Positions 1-5,424 of a DNA stretch of 5,424 nucleotides are shown here, in pieces (within the stretch, counting starts at the first letter, position 1; each line of letters begins with the position of its first letter). The stretch is from contig VGKK01000078.1 of the NCBI GenBank assembly GCA_016867095.1, positions 1 to 5,424 on the forward strand. Direction: 5' to 3'. The stretch is from Candidatus Omnitrophota bacterium. GTDB taxonomy: Bacteria > Omnitrophota > Gorgyraeia > Gygaellales > Profunditerraquicolaceae. The position numbers were made by a program, and so were the translations under genes. The notes beneath the pieces are model-generated. The model had not been told where the DNA came from. It did no database searches and saw nothing but the letters and a program-made list of their open reading frames with translations.

Positions 1-249
1 CCTCTTGGGCCTAGTTTTTTCTTCTCCCACCGCGCTTAAAAATTCAGAAGGGATATATTCGGGGAAAATCACCTCAATCTTATCCGCGCCGCTTAAAGCA
101 ACAACCCCCATCCTTCTCTTTTGATACTCCTCTGGCGGGTAAATATTGGGATTATAAAAAAATCCGGTGACCTGAAAACCCTGCTTCTTTAATTGCTGCG
201 CCGGATAAATCAAGCACGGCGCGCAACAGGTATGGAGTAAGAGCTTCAT
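1..249 (-). CDS. queH: Epoxyqueuosine reductase QueH, N-terminal part (runs off window edge)
   Basis: The first 83 codons are visible, starting at the ATG at 249-247; the gene continues beyond position 1. The protein opens MKLLLHTCCAPC, with Cys8, Cys9 and Cys12 forming the CCxPC motif of the QueH (DUF208) family. This is followed by GFFYNPNIYPPEEYQKR (residues 29-45), the family's FYNPNI-P-EY signature. QueH reduces epoxyqueuosine to queuosine at the tRNA wobble position in the cytoplasm, as a metal and Fe-S dependent alternative to QueQ/QueG. The last visible residues, EEKTRPKR, lie where family members have a basic stretch just before a second Cys-x-x-Cys motif, but that motif is outside the window. 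The start overlaps the ruvB stop as ATGA and no convincing Shine-Dalgarno sequence precedes it, so translation probably depends on coupling to ruvB. In Firmicutes ruvB often neighbours queuosine genes (queA, tgt), which fits this context. The family call is firm; completeness cannot be judged. Confidence 0.93.
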   Translation of the reverse strand, partial: MKLLLHTCCAPCLIYPAQQLKKQGFQVTGFFYNPNIYPPEEYQKRRMGVVALSGADKIEVIFPEYIPSEFLSAVGEEKTRPKR

Positions 250-1295
250 CCCGAAAATAATTCGTCTTGTTTTTCGTATTTGAGCCCGAAGTGCTCAAAG
301 GTAAGCTTGGTGGCGACCCTGCCCCGCGAGGTCCGCTTCATATAGCCGGTTTTCAAGAGGTAGGGCTCAATAGTATCGGCAATGGTATCTACTTCCTCAT
401 TCAGGCTGGCAGCCAAAGACTCTACCCCCACCGGCCCGCCGTTATAAACCTCAAGGACCAACTTTAAAACTTTGCGGTCTAAATCGTCCAGCCCCGCCTT
501 GTCAATACCCAGCTCATCCAAAGTCCGGGCGGCAACCTTGGCGTCAACGCTGTCCAGCCGGGCCACCTGCGCGTAATCCCGGATGCGGCGCAATAGCCGG
601 TTGGCTATCCGCGGCGTGCCGCGCGAGCGCCGGCCAATCTCCAGCGCCGCTGCCTCGTCTATATTCATCCCCAGCAGTTTCGCGGAGTGCCTGATGATTT
701 TCGCCAAATCTTCCACCTGATAAAAATCCAGGTTATAGAATATGCCGAACCTGCCTCGCAATGGTGCGGCCAAAAGGCCGGTGCGCGTAGTAGCGCCTAC
801 CAGCGTAAAGGGCTTGAGATTAAATTTAATGGTCTTGGCGTACGGGCCCTTATCAATCACAAAATCAATCTGAAAGCTCTCCATTGCCGGATAGAGGAAC
901 TCTTCCACCACCTTGGAAAGCCGGTGTATCTCGTCAATAAAAAGGATGTCCCCTTTTTCCAAATTGGTCAATATCCCGATAAGGTCTCCTGCCCGCTCAA
1001 TAGCCGGGCCGGAAGTAGCGGTAATCTTGGAGTTCATTTCATGGGCAACGATATGGGCCAGGGAAGTCTTTCCTAAACCCGGCGGCCCGGAAAAAAGGAT
1101 ATGCTCCAGCGGCTCTTTTCTCTGTTTTGTCGCCGCCAGGCAGACCTTCAAATTGTCCACGATATCCTTCTGGCCGGTAAAATCCGCGAGGCGGTGCGGC
1201 CGCAGCGAGATATTTAAAACTACATCCTCTTCGGACTCCTTAAGCTTGGCAACCGGAGCGGCCTTAATTAGTTTCTGTCTTGTTTCTTCGCTCAT
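246..1295 (-). CDS. ruvB: Holliday junction branch migration ATPase RuvB
   Basis: The 349-residue protein is a normal full length for RuvB, the hexameric AAA+ motor that drives branch migration of Holliday junctions with RuvA and hands them to RuvC. Visible motifs in order: SLRPHRLADFTGQ (about 30-42), Walker A GPPGLGKTS (70-78), Walker B LFIDEIHRL (118-126), sensor 1 with the arginine-finger segment GATTR (167-171), and sensor 2 RGTPRIANRLLRR (225-237). The C-terminal winged helix spans about 270-340, with NGGPVGVESLAA and the DNA-contacting RTSRGRVAT (321-329). All key residues are present, so it looks functional. The ATG at 1295-1293 is chosen because it leaves a typical N-terminus and no other in-frame Met lies before Walker A. 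The ribosome site is weak (only AAAGAGAA about 11 bases upstream). The start lies 32 bases inside the end of scpA, and the stop overlaps the queH ATG by 4 bases. Neither ruvA nor ruvC is adjacent in the visible sequence. Confidence 0.98.
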   Translation of the reverse strand: MSEETRQKLIKAAPVAKLKESEEDVVLNISLRPHRLADFTGQKDIVDNLKVCLAATKQRKEPLEHILFSGPPGLGKTSLAHIVAHEMNSKITATSGPAIERAGDLIGILTNLEKGDILFIDEIHRLSKVVEEFLYPAMESFQIDFVIDKGPYAKTIKFNLKPFTLVGATTRTGLLAAPLRGRFGIFYNLDFYQVEDLAKIIRHSAKLLGMNIDEAAALEIGRRSRGTPRIANRLLRRIRDYAQVARLDSVDAKVAARTLDELGIDKAGLDDLDRKVLKLVLEVYNGGPVGVESLAASLNEEVDTIADTIEPYLLKTGYMKRTSRGRVATKLTFEHFGLKYEKQDELFSG

Positions 1296-2022
1296 AGGGA
1301 ATGATATTCTCTTTGTTCCTGGTAACCTCTATCTCGGCGAATAAATCCTTCTGCCGCGCGGCAATTTCTTTGAGGCGGATTAATTCCAGTATCGCCAGGA
1401 AAGTAACAATTATTTCTATTTTATTTTTTGCCTTGCCGAATAACTCGCCGATACGCACCGAAGGGGTAACCAGCAAAAGATGCAGAATCTCATGGACCTT
1501 CTCTTCAATAGTAAACTCGTCTTTAACGACCTCGTAGAATACTTCCTTGGGGACCTCTTCCAGGGCCTTGGAAAAGGCGGTAATCAGGTCAAATATGCTG
1601 GCCTCAAAATAAACCTCGCCGTCAACGCCCAGCTGCTGCTCTATTTCCGCCTTGGGCCGCTTAAATACCTCTTTTTGCTCTGCCTCCTTCTGGCGCAGGG
1701 ACTCGGTTATCTCTTTTATTTTTTCATACTCTAATAACCGCTTTACCAGCTCGGCCCGGGGGTCTTCTTCCTCTTCCTGCGCCTGGCCTTCTTCCGGCGG
1801 CAAGAGCATCCGCGATTTAATCTGCAGGAGCGTGGAGGCCATCACCAGGAATTCCCCGACGATATTCAAATCCAGAAGCTGCATTAAATTAAGGTATTGC
1901 AGGTATTGTTCGGTGACCTGGGCTATAGGTATGTCGTAAATATTAAGGTGGTCTTTCTTTACCAGGTAAAGGAGTAAATCCAGCGGGCCTTCAAATAATT
2001 CCAGCCTTACTTTGTAAGTCAT
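1264..2022 (-). CDS. scpA: Segregation and condensation protein A (kleisin)
   Basis: The 252-residue protein is the kleisin subunit of the SMC-ScpAB condensin, which bridges the SMC head domains and helps fold and segregate the nucleoid. The N-terminal domain is typical: LELFEGPLDLLLYLV (7-21), DIPIAQVTEQYLQYL (30-44) and EFLVMASTLLQIKSRMLLPPE (57-77), the helix bundle that contacts the SMC neck. A charged, Glu-rich linker follows (EEEE at 83-86, then a predicted helical Lys/Glu stretch to about 127); in the family this region binds the ScpB dimer. The C-terminal winged helix (about 170-232) holds VTFLAILELIRLKEI (206-220) and binds the SMC cap. The ATG overlaps the trpS stop as ATGA and has AAAGAGG 10 bases upstream. 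The C-terminal tail past about residue 236 is not conserved in my recollection of the family, and its last ten codons overlap ruvB. The usual partner scpB does not follow directly; ruvB occupies that place. Confidence 0.96.
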   Translation of the reverse strand: MTYKVRLELFEGPLDLLLYLVKKDHLNIYDIPIAQVTEQYLQYLNLMQLLDLNIVGEFLVMASTLLQIKSRMLLPPEEGQAQEEEEDPRAELVKRLLEYEKIKEITESLRQKEAEQKEVFKRPKAEIEQQLGVDGEVYFEASIFDLITAFSKALEEVPKEVFYEVVKDEFTIEEKVHEILHLLLVTPSVRIGELFGKAKNKIEIIVTFLAILELIRLKEIAARQKDLFAEIEVTRNKENIIPYERRNKTETN

Positions 2023-3053
2023 ATCCCCATTGCCTCTTTGACTTCGCCGAGCGTCTTTTCCGCCACTGAAAGCGCCTTTTCTTTGCCGCGCTGGAGTATT
2101 TTTTTAATCTTTGTTTTATCCTTGAGTATATCCTGGCGCTTCTTGGAGAAGGGCCCGAGTTTTTCAATTAAACCGGCAGCCATCCTCTCCTTGCATTGCG
2201 TGCAGCCTAATTTGGTGTTGGAGCACCAATAGTGAACCTCGCCCTTCATTTGAGGAATAAAGGTGGAATAATAAGAAAAGACATTACAGGTATCGGGATG
2301 CCCTTTGTCGCTTAATTTAATTCTCTTCGGGTCGGTAAACATGGTGGATATTTTTTTCTTAATCACCTCTTCGGAATCAGAGAGGTTAATGGCGTTATCA
2401 TAACTCTTGCTCATCTTCCTGCCGTCCAAGCCCAGGAGCCGGGGGTTCTGGGTCAATATCGCCTGCGGCGCCGGGAATATTTCTTTTTTATAAACCCCGT
2501 TAGAAAATTTCATATCTCCTGAAGTATTTTTTCTAACGGGGTAAAGGCCGTTAAAGCGCCGGGCTATTTCGCGGGTCAGCTCCAAATGCGGAAGCTGGTC
2601 CTGGCCTACCGGAATTTTATCCGCCTTATAAACCAGGATATCCGCTGCCTGCAGCACCGGATAACCCAGAAAGCCATAGGTATGCAAATCCCGGGTTTTA
2701 GCCTCGCGCAGCTGCTCCTTATAGGTAGGGCAACGCTCCAGCCATCCCAACGGCGTCAGGCAGGAAAAAATCATATGTAAATCCAAATGCTGGGGGATTT
2801 GCGACTGCACAAATAAAGTGGCCTTCTCCGGGTCAATGCCGGCGCTGAGCCAATCGGCGACATTATCAATGATAAGCTCCGATAGGTGGGCGGTATTTTC
2901 ATATTCGCTCATCAGCGCGTGCCAGTCCGCGACCATAAAAAAACATTCGTATTCCTCTTGTAATTTTACCCAGTTATCCAAAGCGCCCACCAGGTGCCCC
3001 AGGTGCAGCTTGCCCGTCGGCCGCATCCCGCTTAAGATACGTTTCTTTGACAT
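2019..3053 (-). CDS. trpS: Tryptophanyl-tRNA synthetase, Fe-S motif type, with in-frame palindromic insert
   Basis: The 344-residue class I aminoacyl-tRNA synthetase charges tRNA-Trp with tryptophan using ATP. The N-terminal Rossmann fold carries the HIGH-type motif in GMRPTGKLHLGH (9-20), and the catalytic loop GRKMSKS is at 211-217. Other family signatures are LGYPVLQAADIL (129-140) and VGQDQLPHLELTREIARRFN (149-168). In the anticodon-binding part, Cys256, Cys277, Cys284 and Cys287 form C-x20-C-x6-C-x2-C, close to the C-x22-C-x6-C-x2-C motif that holds a 4Fe-4S cluster in Thermotoga maritima TrpRS. Residues 172-187 (PVRKNTSGDMKFSNGV) are encoded by a palindromic DNA element and interrupt the usual FN-x-x-Y-G-E-x-F segment, so the protein is about 17 residues longer there than relatives. 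The frame stays open and all catalytic motifs remain, so activity is likely retained. The ATG at 3053 is supported by AAGGG 9 bases upstream and by the canonical N-terminus. The stop overlaps the scpA start by 4 bases. Confidence 0.97.
   Translation of the reverse strand: MSKKRILSGMRPTGKLHLGHLVGALDNWVKLQEEYECFFMVADWHALMSEYENTAHLSELIIDNVADWLSAGIDPEKATLFVQSQIPQHLDLHMIFSCLTPLGWLERCPTYKEQLREAKTRDLHTYGFLGYPVLQAADILVYKADKIPVGQDQLPHLELTREIARRFNGLYPVRKNTSGDMKFSNGVYKKEIFPAPQAILTQNPRLLGLDGRKMSKSYDNAINLSDSEEVIKKKISTMFTDPKRIKLSDKGHPDTCNVFSYYSTFIPQMKGEVHYWCSNTKLGCTQCKERMAAGLIEKLGPFSKKRQDILKDKTKIKKILQRGKEKALSVAEKTLGEVKEAMGI
2033..2039 (-). promoter_or_regulatory. Ribosome binding site of scpA
   Basis: The minus strand reads AAAGAGG ten bases before the scpA ATG, inside the last codons of trpS. 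It supports the ATG that overlaps the trpS stop and suggests that scpA can load ribosomes itself as well as receive them by coupling. Confidence 0.5.
2491..2545 (-). repeat. Palindromic element inserted in frame in trpS, flanked by TAAA repeats
   Basis: On the plus strand, ACCCCGTTAGAAAA (2494-2507) and TTTTCTAACGGGGT (2529-2542) are perfect inverted repeats of 14 bp around a 21-base centre. The centre itself can pair further (TTCA with TGAA). The tetranucleotide TAAA lies on both sides (2491-2494 and 2542-2545), as a target-site duplication would. Element core plus one TAAA is 51 bases, exactly 17 codons, so the reading frame of trpS is kept. On the coding strand it encodes PVRKNTSGDMKFSNGV plus one flanking residue. 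Without it the protein would read FNGLYKKEIFPAP, close to the family pattern FNxxYGExFxxP, with one extra residue. No second copy was found in the window. Read as an insertion it resembles the palindromic elements found in Rickettsia genes, but homology to those is not claimed. The inverted repeat is directly seen; the insertion history is inferred. Confidence 0.8.
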
Positions 3054-3062
3054 AGTTACTAT

Positions 3063-3067
3063 CCCTT
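3063..3067 (-). promoter_or_regulatory. Ribosome binding site of trpS
   Basis: The minus strand reads AAGGG nine bases before the trpS ATG, just downstream of the intergenic inverted repeat. It fixes the trpS start and shows that trpS is translated independently of infB. Confidence 0.55.
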
Positions 3068-3085
3068 AGAAATATAGATTCATAC

Positions 3086-3233
3086 GTTAAAATCACAAAT
3101 TCCAATACACAAATCACAAACAATATACAATTTCAAAATCACAATACCAAAACCTGATTTCGGAATTTTGGTCATTCGGTAATTTGGATTTGTGATTTGT
3201 TTATGATTTGGAATTTGTGATTTGGAATTTAAC
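3086..3233. repeat. Imperfect long inverted repeat filling the infB-trpS gap
   Basis: This AT-rich stretch is about 148 bases within the 202-base gap. Its two halves are imperfect reverse complements. Perfect pairing blocks are AAATCACAAATTCCAA (3090-3105) with 3208-3223 (16 bp), ACAAATCACAAA (3109-3120) with 3189-3200 (12 bp), and CCAAAA (3147-3152) with TTTTGG (3166-3171) at the tip. GTTAAA at 3086 and TTTAAC at 3228 mark the ends. The word AAATCACAAA occurs four times, twice in each orientation, so each arm is itself built of short degenerate repeats. It looks like a dispersed non-coding palindromic repeat or miniature inverted-repeat element rather than a gene. In RNA it could fold into a long hairpin between infB and trpS, but the T-run needed for a classical terminator on the minus strand is lacking. 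Its function is unknown. The rest of the gap (3054-3085, 3234-3255) holds only the trpS leader and the bases after the infB stop. Confidence 0.8.
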
Positions 3234-3255
3234 ATTAAAATAGACCTGTTCTTTT

Positions 3256-5424
3256 CTATAATTTCCTAGCTATTTTCTCTATATCATACGCCTCAATAAT
3301 ATCGCCCTCCCTGACCTCGCTAAACCCGCTCAGGGTTATGCCGCATTCAAATCCCTCCGCGACTTCCTTGACATCATCCTTAAAGCGCTTCAGGGAAGAA
3401 AGTTTGCCTTCAAAAATCTGCTCGCCGTTTCTTAATAAGCTGGTGCCTGCCGTGCGGATAATCTTTCCCTTGGTGACAAAACAGCCGGCCACAGTGCCGG
3501 AGCGAGAGAGCTGAAAGACCTTGCGCACCTCTGCCCGGCCTAGGAATACTTTTTTCAATTTCGGCTCCAGCATACCCTCTATCGCCGCTTTTATATCATT
3601 GGCCAGCTCATAAATAATATTGTATGTCCGCACATCCACGCCTTCCTTGGCAATTAATTCCTTGGAACGTTCATCCACTACCACGTTAAAACCCAATATC
3701 AGCGCGTCCGACGCTATCGCCAGTATGACATCCGAAGAATTGATATTGCCAACCGCCGCGTGGATTATGCCCAGTTTTATTTCTGAGATATTGAGTTTGT
3801 CCAGGGTCTGTTTTATCGCTTCCAGCGAACCCTGCACATCGGACTTAAGGATTAACTTTAACTCTTTGATCTTTCCTTCCTTAATCTGCGCGTGTAAATC
3901 TTCCAGGTTTATCCTCTTTGCCGATTTTATCTGCTCCTGTTTTTCTTTTTCCTGCCGTCTTAGCGCTAAATCCCGGGCGGTGTTTTCGTCTTCAATTACA
4001 AAAAACGGCTCGCCTGCCGCCGGGACTCCGGAGATGCCCAAAACTTCGGCCGGCGAGGATACGCCGGCTTCGCTGATGGGCCGGCCATGGTCGTCAAACA
4101 TCGCCCTGATCTTACCGTAGTATGGGCCGACAATAATATTATCATTCAGCCGGAGCCTGCCGTTTTGAATAAGCAGGGTGGATACCGGGCCTCTGGCCTT
4201 GCTCATCTTGGCCTCAATGACTACGCCGCGGGCCAGGCGCTCTGGATTTGCCTTTAATTCCAGCATATGGGCTTCCAGCAGAATCATCTCCAGTAAATTA
4301 TCAATCCTCTCTCCGGTCTTTGCCGATACCGGCACAATAATGGTCTTTCCGCCCCAGTCTTCCGCGGTCAAGCCCAGGCCGGAAAGCTGCTTCTTGACCC
4401 GGTCAACATCGGCCTGCGGCTTATCAATTTTATTCATCGCCACCACGATGGGTACTCCGGCGGCAAGGGCATGGTCTATGGCTTCCTGCGTCTGGGGCAT
4501 CACGCCGTCATCCGCGGCCACCACTAAAACCACGATGTCGGTAATACTGGCTCCCCGCGCGCGCATGGCCGTAAAGGCCTCGTGGCCGGGAGTATCCAGG
4601 AAGGTTATCTCGCCGTCAGGCAAACTTACCCGGTAAGCGCCGATATGCTGAGTAATCCCGCCGTGCTCGGATTCGGCTACCTTACTTTTCCTGATGGCGT
4701 CCAGTAACGAAGTCTTACCATGGTCCACGTGCCCCATCAGCGTGACTATGGGCGAACGCGGCTTTAAATCCTGCGGCTTATCCGCTTCCTGGTGCACGCG
4801 TAACGCCAATTTTTCTTCGTCCGGCGCCTGTTTTAACTTATAACCGAACTTATTGCAGATTAACAATACAGTCTCTTCCTGCAAAACCTGGTTTATGCCC
4901 ACCATCAAATTCATATCCATTAAAATCTTGATTAAGACAGAGGGCTTCTCCTGTAATTTTATGGCTAAATCCTTCAGGCTGATGGGCAGCTTTAATTCTA
5001 ATTCTTTTAGCGGCGCTGCCGGCGCGGCAGGTTTAACCTCTGCTGCGGCAGGTTTAACCTCTGCTGCGGCAGGCGCTTCTTTTTTTACCGGAGGAATTTC
5101 TTTCTTGGCCGCGGGGCTTGGCGGGATTTCTTTTTTTATCGGAGGAGCTTCTTTTATGGCCGGAGGAATTTCTTTCCTGGGCGGCGGCATTTCTTTTCTG
5201 GCCGGCAGGACTACTTTGGCCGGCGGCTCCGGACGCATTTCTACAACAGGCTTAACCGGCGCCGGTTTCTTAACTAAAGTTTTTTTAACCGGCTTAGGCT
5301 CAACCGCTTTAACTTTATGCGCCTTGGGCTTGACGGCTTTTATCCTAACTGTCTTCGGGACCGCCTTCTTAACCTTGGGCTTAGCTTCTTTCTTGGCGAC
5401 AGGTTTTACTTTTTTTATTTTTTT
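3256..5424 (-). CDS. infB: Translation initiation factor IF-2, N-terminus beyond window edge
   Basis: The frame is open from the window edge to the TAG at 3258-3256, giving 722 visible residues. IF2 is the GTPase that places initiator fMet-tRNA on the 30S subunit and promotes 50S joining. Numbering from the first visible codon: residues 1 to about 135 are low-complexity Lys/Pro/Ala/Val sequence. An IF2_N domain follows (about 142-197, LPISLKDLAIKLQEKPSVLI). The G domain has G1 GHVDHGKTS (231-239), switch I GGITQHIGAY (255-264), G3 DTPGHEAF (277-284), G4 NKID (331-334) and G5 SAK (367-369). Domain II, the helical linker and domain III (SDVQGSLEAI from 529) follow, and the fMet-tRNA-binding C2 domain ends FSEVREGDIIEAYDIEKIARKL. 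The ATG at 5238 is not the start: the frame continues 62 codons upstream with the same composition, no ribosome site precedes that ATG, and no ATG, GTG or TTG occurs further upstream in the window. rbfA, its common follower, is not downstream. Confidence 0.98.
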   Translation of the reverse strand, partial: KKIKKVKPVAKKEAKPKVKKAVPKTVRIKAVKPKAHKVKAVEPKPVKKTLVKKPAPVKPVVEMRPEPPAKVVLPARKEMPPPRKEIPPAIKEAPPIKKEIPPSPAAKKEIPPVKKEAPAAAEVKPAAAEVKPAAPAAPLKELELKLPISLKDLAIKLQEKPSVLIKILMDMNLMVGINQVLQEETVLLICNKFGYKLKQAPDEEKLALRVHQEADKPQDLKPRSPIVTLMGHVDHGKTSLLDAIRKSKVAESEHGGITQHIGAYRVSLPDGEITFLDTPGHEAFTAMRARGASITDIVVLVVAADDGVMPQTQEAIDHALAAGVPIVVAMNKIDKPQADVDRVKKQLSGLGLTAEDWGGKTIIVPVSAKTGERIDNLLEMILLEAHMLELKANPERLARGVVIEAKMSKARGPVSTLLIQNGRLRLNDNIIVGPYYGKIRAMFDDHGRPISEAGVSSPAEVLGISGVPAAGEPFFVIEDENTARDLALRRQEKEKQEQIKSAKRINLEDLHAQIKEGKIKELKLILKSDVQGSLEAIKQTLDKLNISEIKLGIIHAAVGNINSSDVILAIASDALILGFNVVVDERSKELIAKEGVDVRTYNIIYELANDIKAAIEGMLEPKLKKVFLGRAEVRKVFQLSRSGTVAGCFVTKGKIIRTAGTSLLRNGEQIFEGKLSSLKRFKDDVKEVAEGFECGITLSGFSEVREGDIIEAYDIEKIARKL
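5024..5073 (-). repeat. 21-bp tandem repeat in the IF2 N-terminal linker
   Basis: A 21-base unit occurs at 5024-5044 and identically at 5045-5065, followed by a partial third copy to 5073. It is in frame with infB and encodes a duplicated seven-residue unit (EVKPAAA, cyclically permuted). Each unit contains the small palindrome AGGTTTAACCT. Exact identity at the DNA level suggests recent slippage in a linker that tolerates length change. Confidence 0.85.

Noticed and set aside
2509..2522. AGGAG followed by ATATG in the centre of the trpS palindrome, as an internal translation start.
   Set aside because: The spacing between AGGAG and the ATG is only two bases, and the product would be a C-terminal fragment of TrpRS lacking the HIGH motif.
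3071..3098. Possible minus-strand sigma70-type promoter for trpS: TTGTGA, 16-base spacer, TATATT.
   Set aside because: The predicted transcript start would fall at or inside the AAGGG ribosome site, leaving almost no leader, and the -35 box lies in the AT-rich repeat where such matches arise by chance.
3234..3258. A rho-independent terminator directly after infB.
   Set aside because: No compact GC-rich stem followed by a T-run on the minus strand is present; only the long AT-rich imperfect repeat follows.
4130..4143. Short AT palindrome around ATAATATTAT in infB.
   Set aside because: It is short, lies in well-conserved coding sequence and is explained by codon choice (NIIV in domain II).
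3620..4636. Plus-strand open frames of 150-170 codons opposite infB, and others opposite ruvB and scpA.
   Set aside because: They are antisense to strongly conserved protein genes, show no recognisable domains and have compositions expected of mirror frames.
5236..5238. ATG at 5238 as the start of infB.
   Set aside because: The frame stays open for 62 more codons of the same Lys/Pro/Ala-rich composition up to the window edge, and no ribosome site precedes this ATG.

Overview
The window carries five protein genes, all on the minus strand: infB, trpS, scpA, ruvB and queH, in transcription order. infB and queH run off the two window edges. The genes are housekeeping and bacterial throughout: translation initiation (IF2), tRNA charging (TrpRS), chromosome condensation (ScpA), Holliday-junction migration (RuvB) and tRNA queuosine synthesis (QueH). 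No phage, transposase, CRISPR, tRNA or rRNA gene is visible.

The organism is a bacterium of medium GC. The Thermotoga-type TrpRS with a four-cysteine Fe-S motif, the Lys/Pro/Ala-rich IF2 N-terminus and AT-rich palindromic elements would fit an uncultured, probably anaerobic lineage such as the Omnitrophota. That placement is a guess and cannot be settled from this window.

Layout along the plus-strand coordinates: 1-249 is the first 83 codons of queH. 246-1295 is ruvB, joined to queH by a 4-base ATGA overlap. 1264-2022 is scpA, whose end overlaps the start of ruvB by 32 bases. 2019-3053 is trpS, joined to scpA by another ATGA overlap. 3054-3255 is the only real intergenic gap (202 bases) and is mostly filled by an imperfect inverted repeat. 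3256-5424 is infB, open to the window edge. The four genes trpS-scpA-ruvB-queH overlap end to end and are almost certainly one translationally coupled transcription unit. Whether infB belongs to it is open.

The most interesting signal is inside trpS. A 47-49 bp element with perfect 14-bp inverted arms sits in frame in the coding sequence and adds about 17 residues where TrpRS enzymes normally have only a short turn. The flanking TAAA repeats look like a target-site duplication, and removing one repeat plus the element restores a nearly family-like protein. This resembles palindromic elements that insert into genes and are tolerated as peptide, as described for Rickettsia. A second, unrelated palindromic repeat lies just upstream of trpS.
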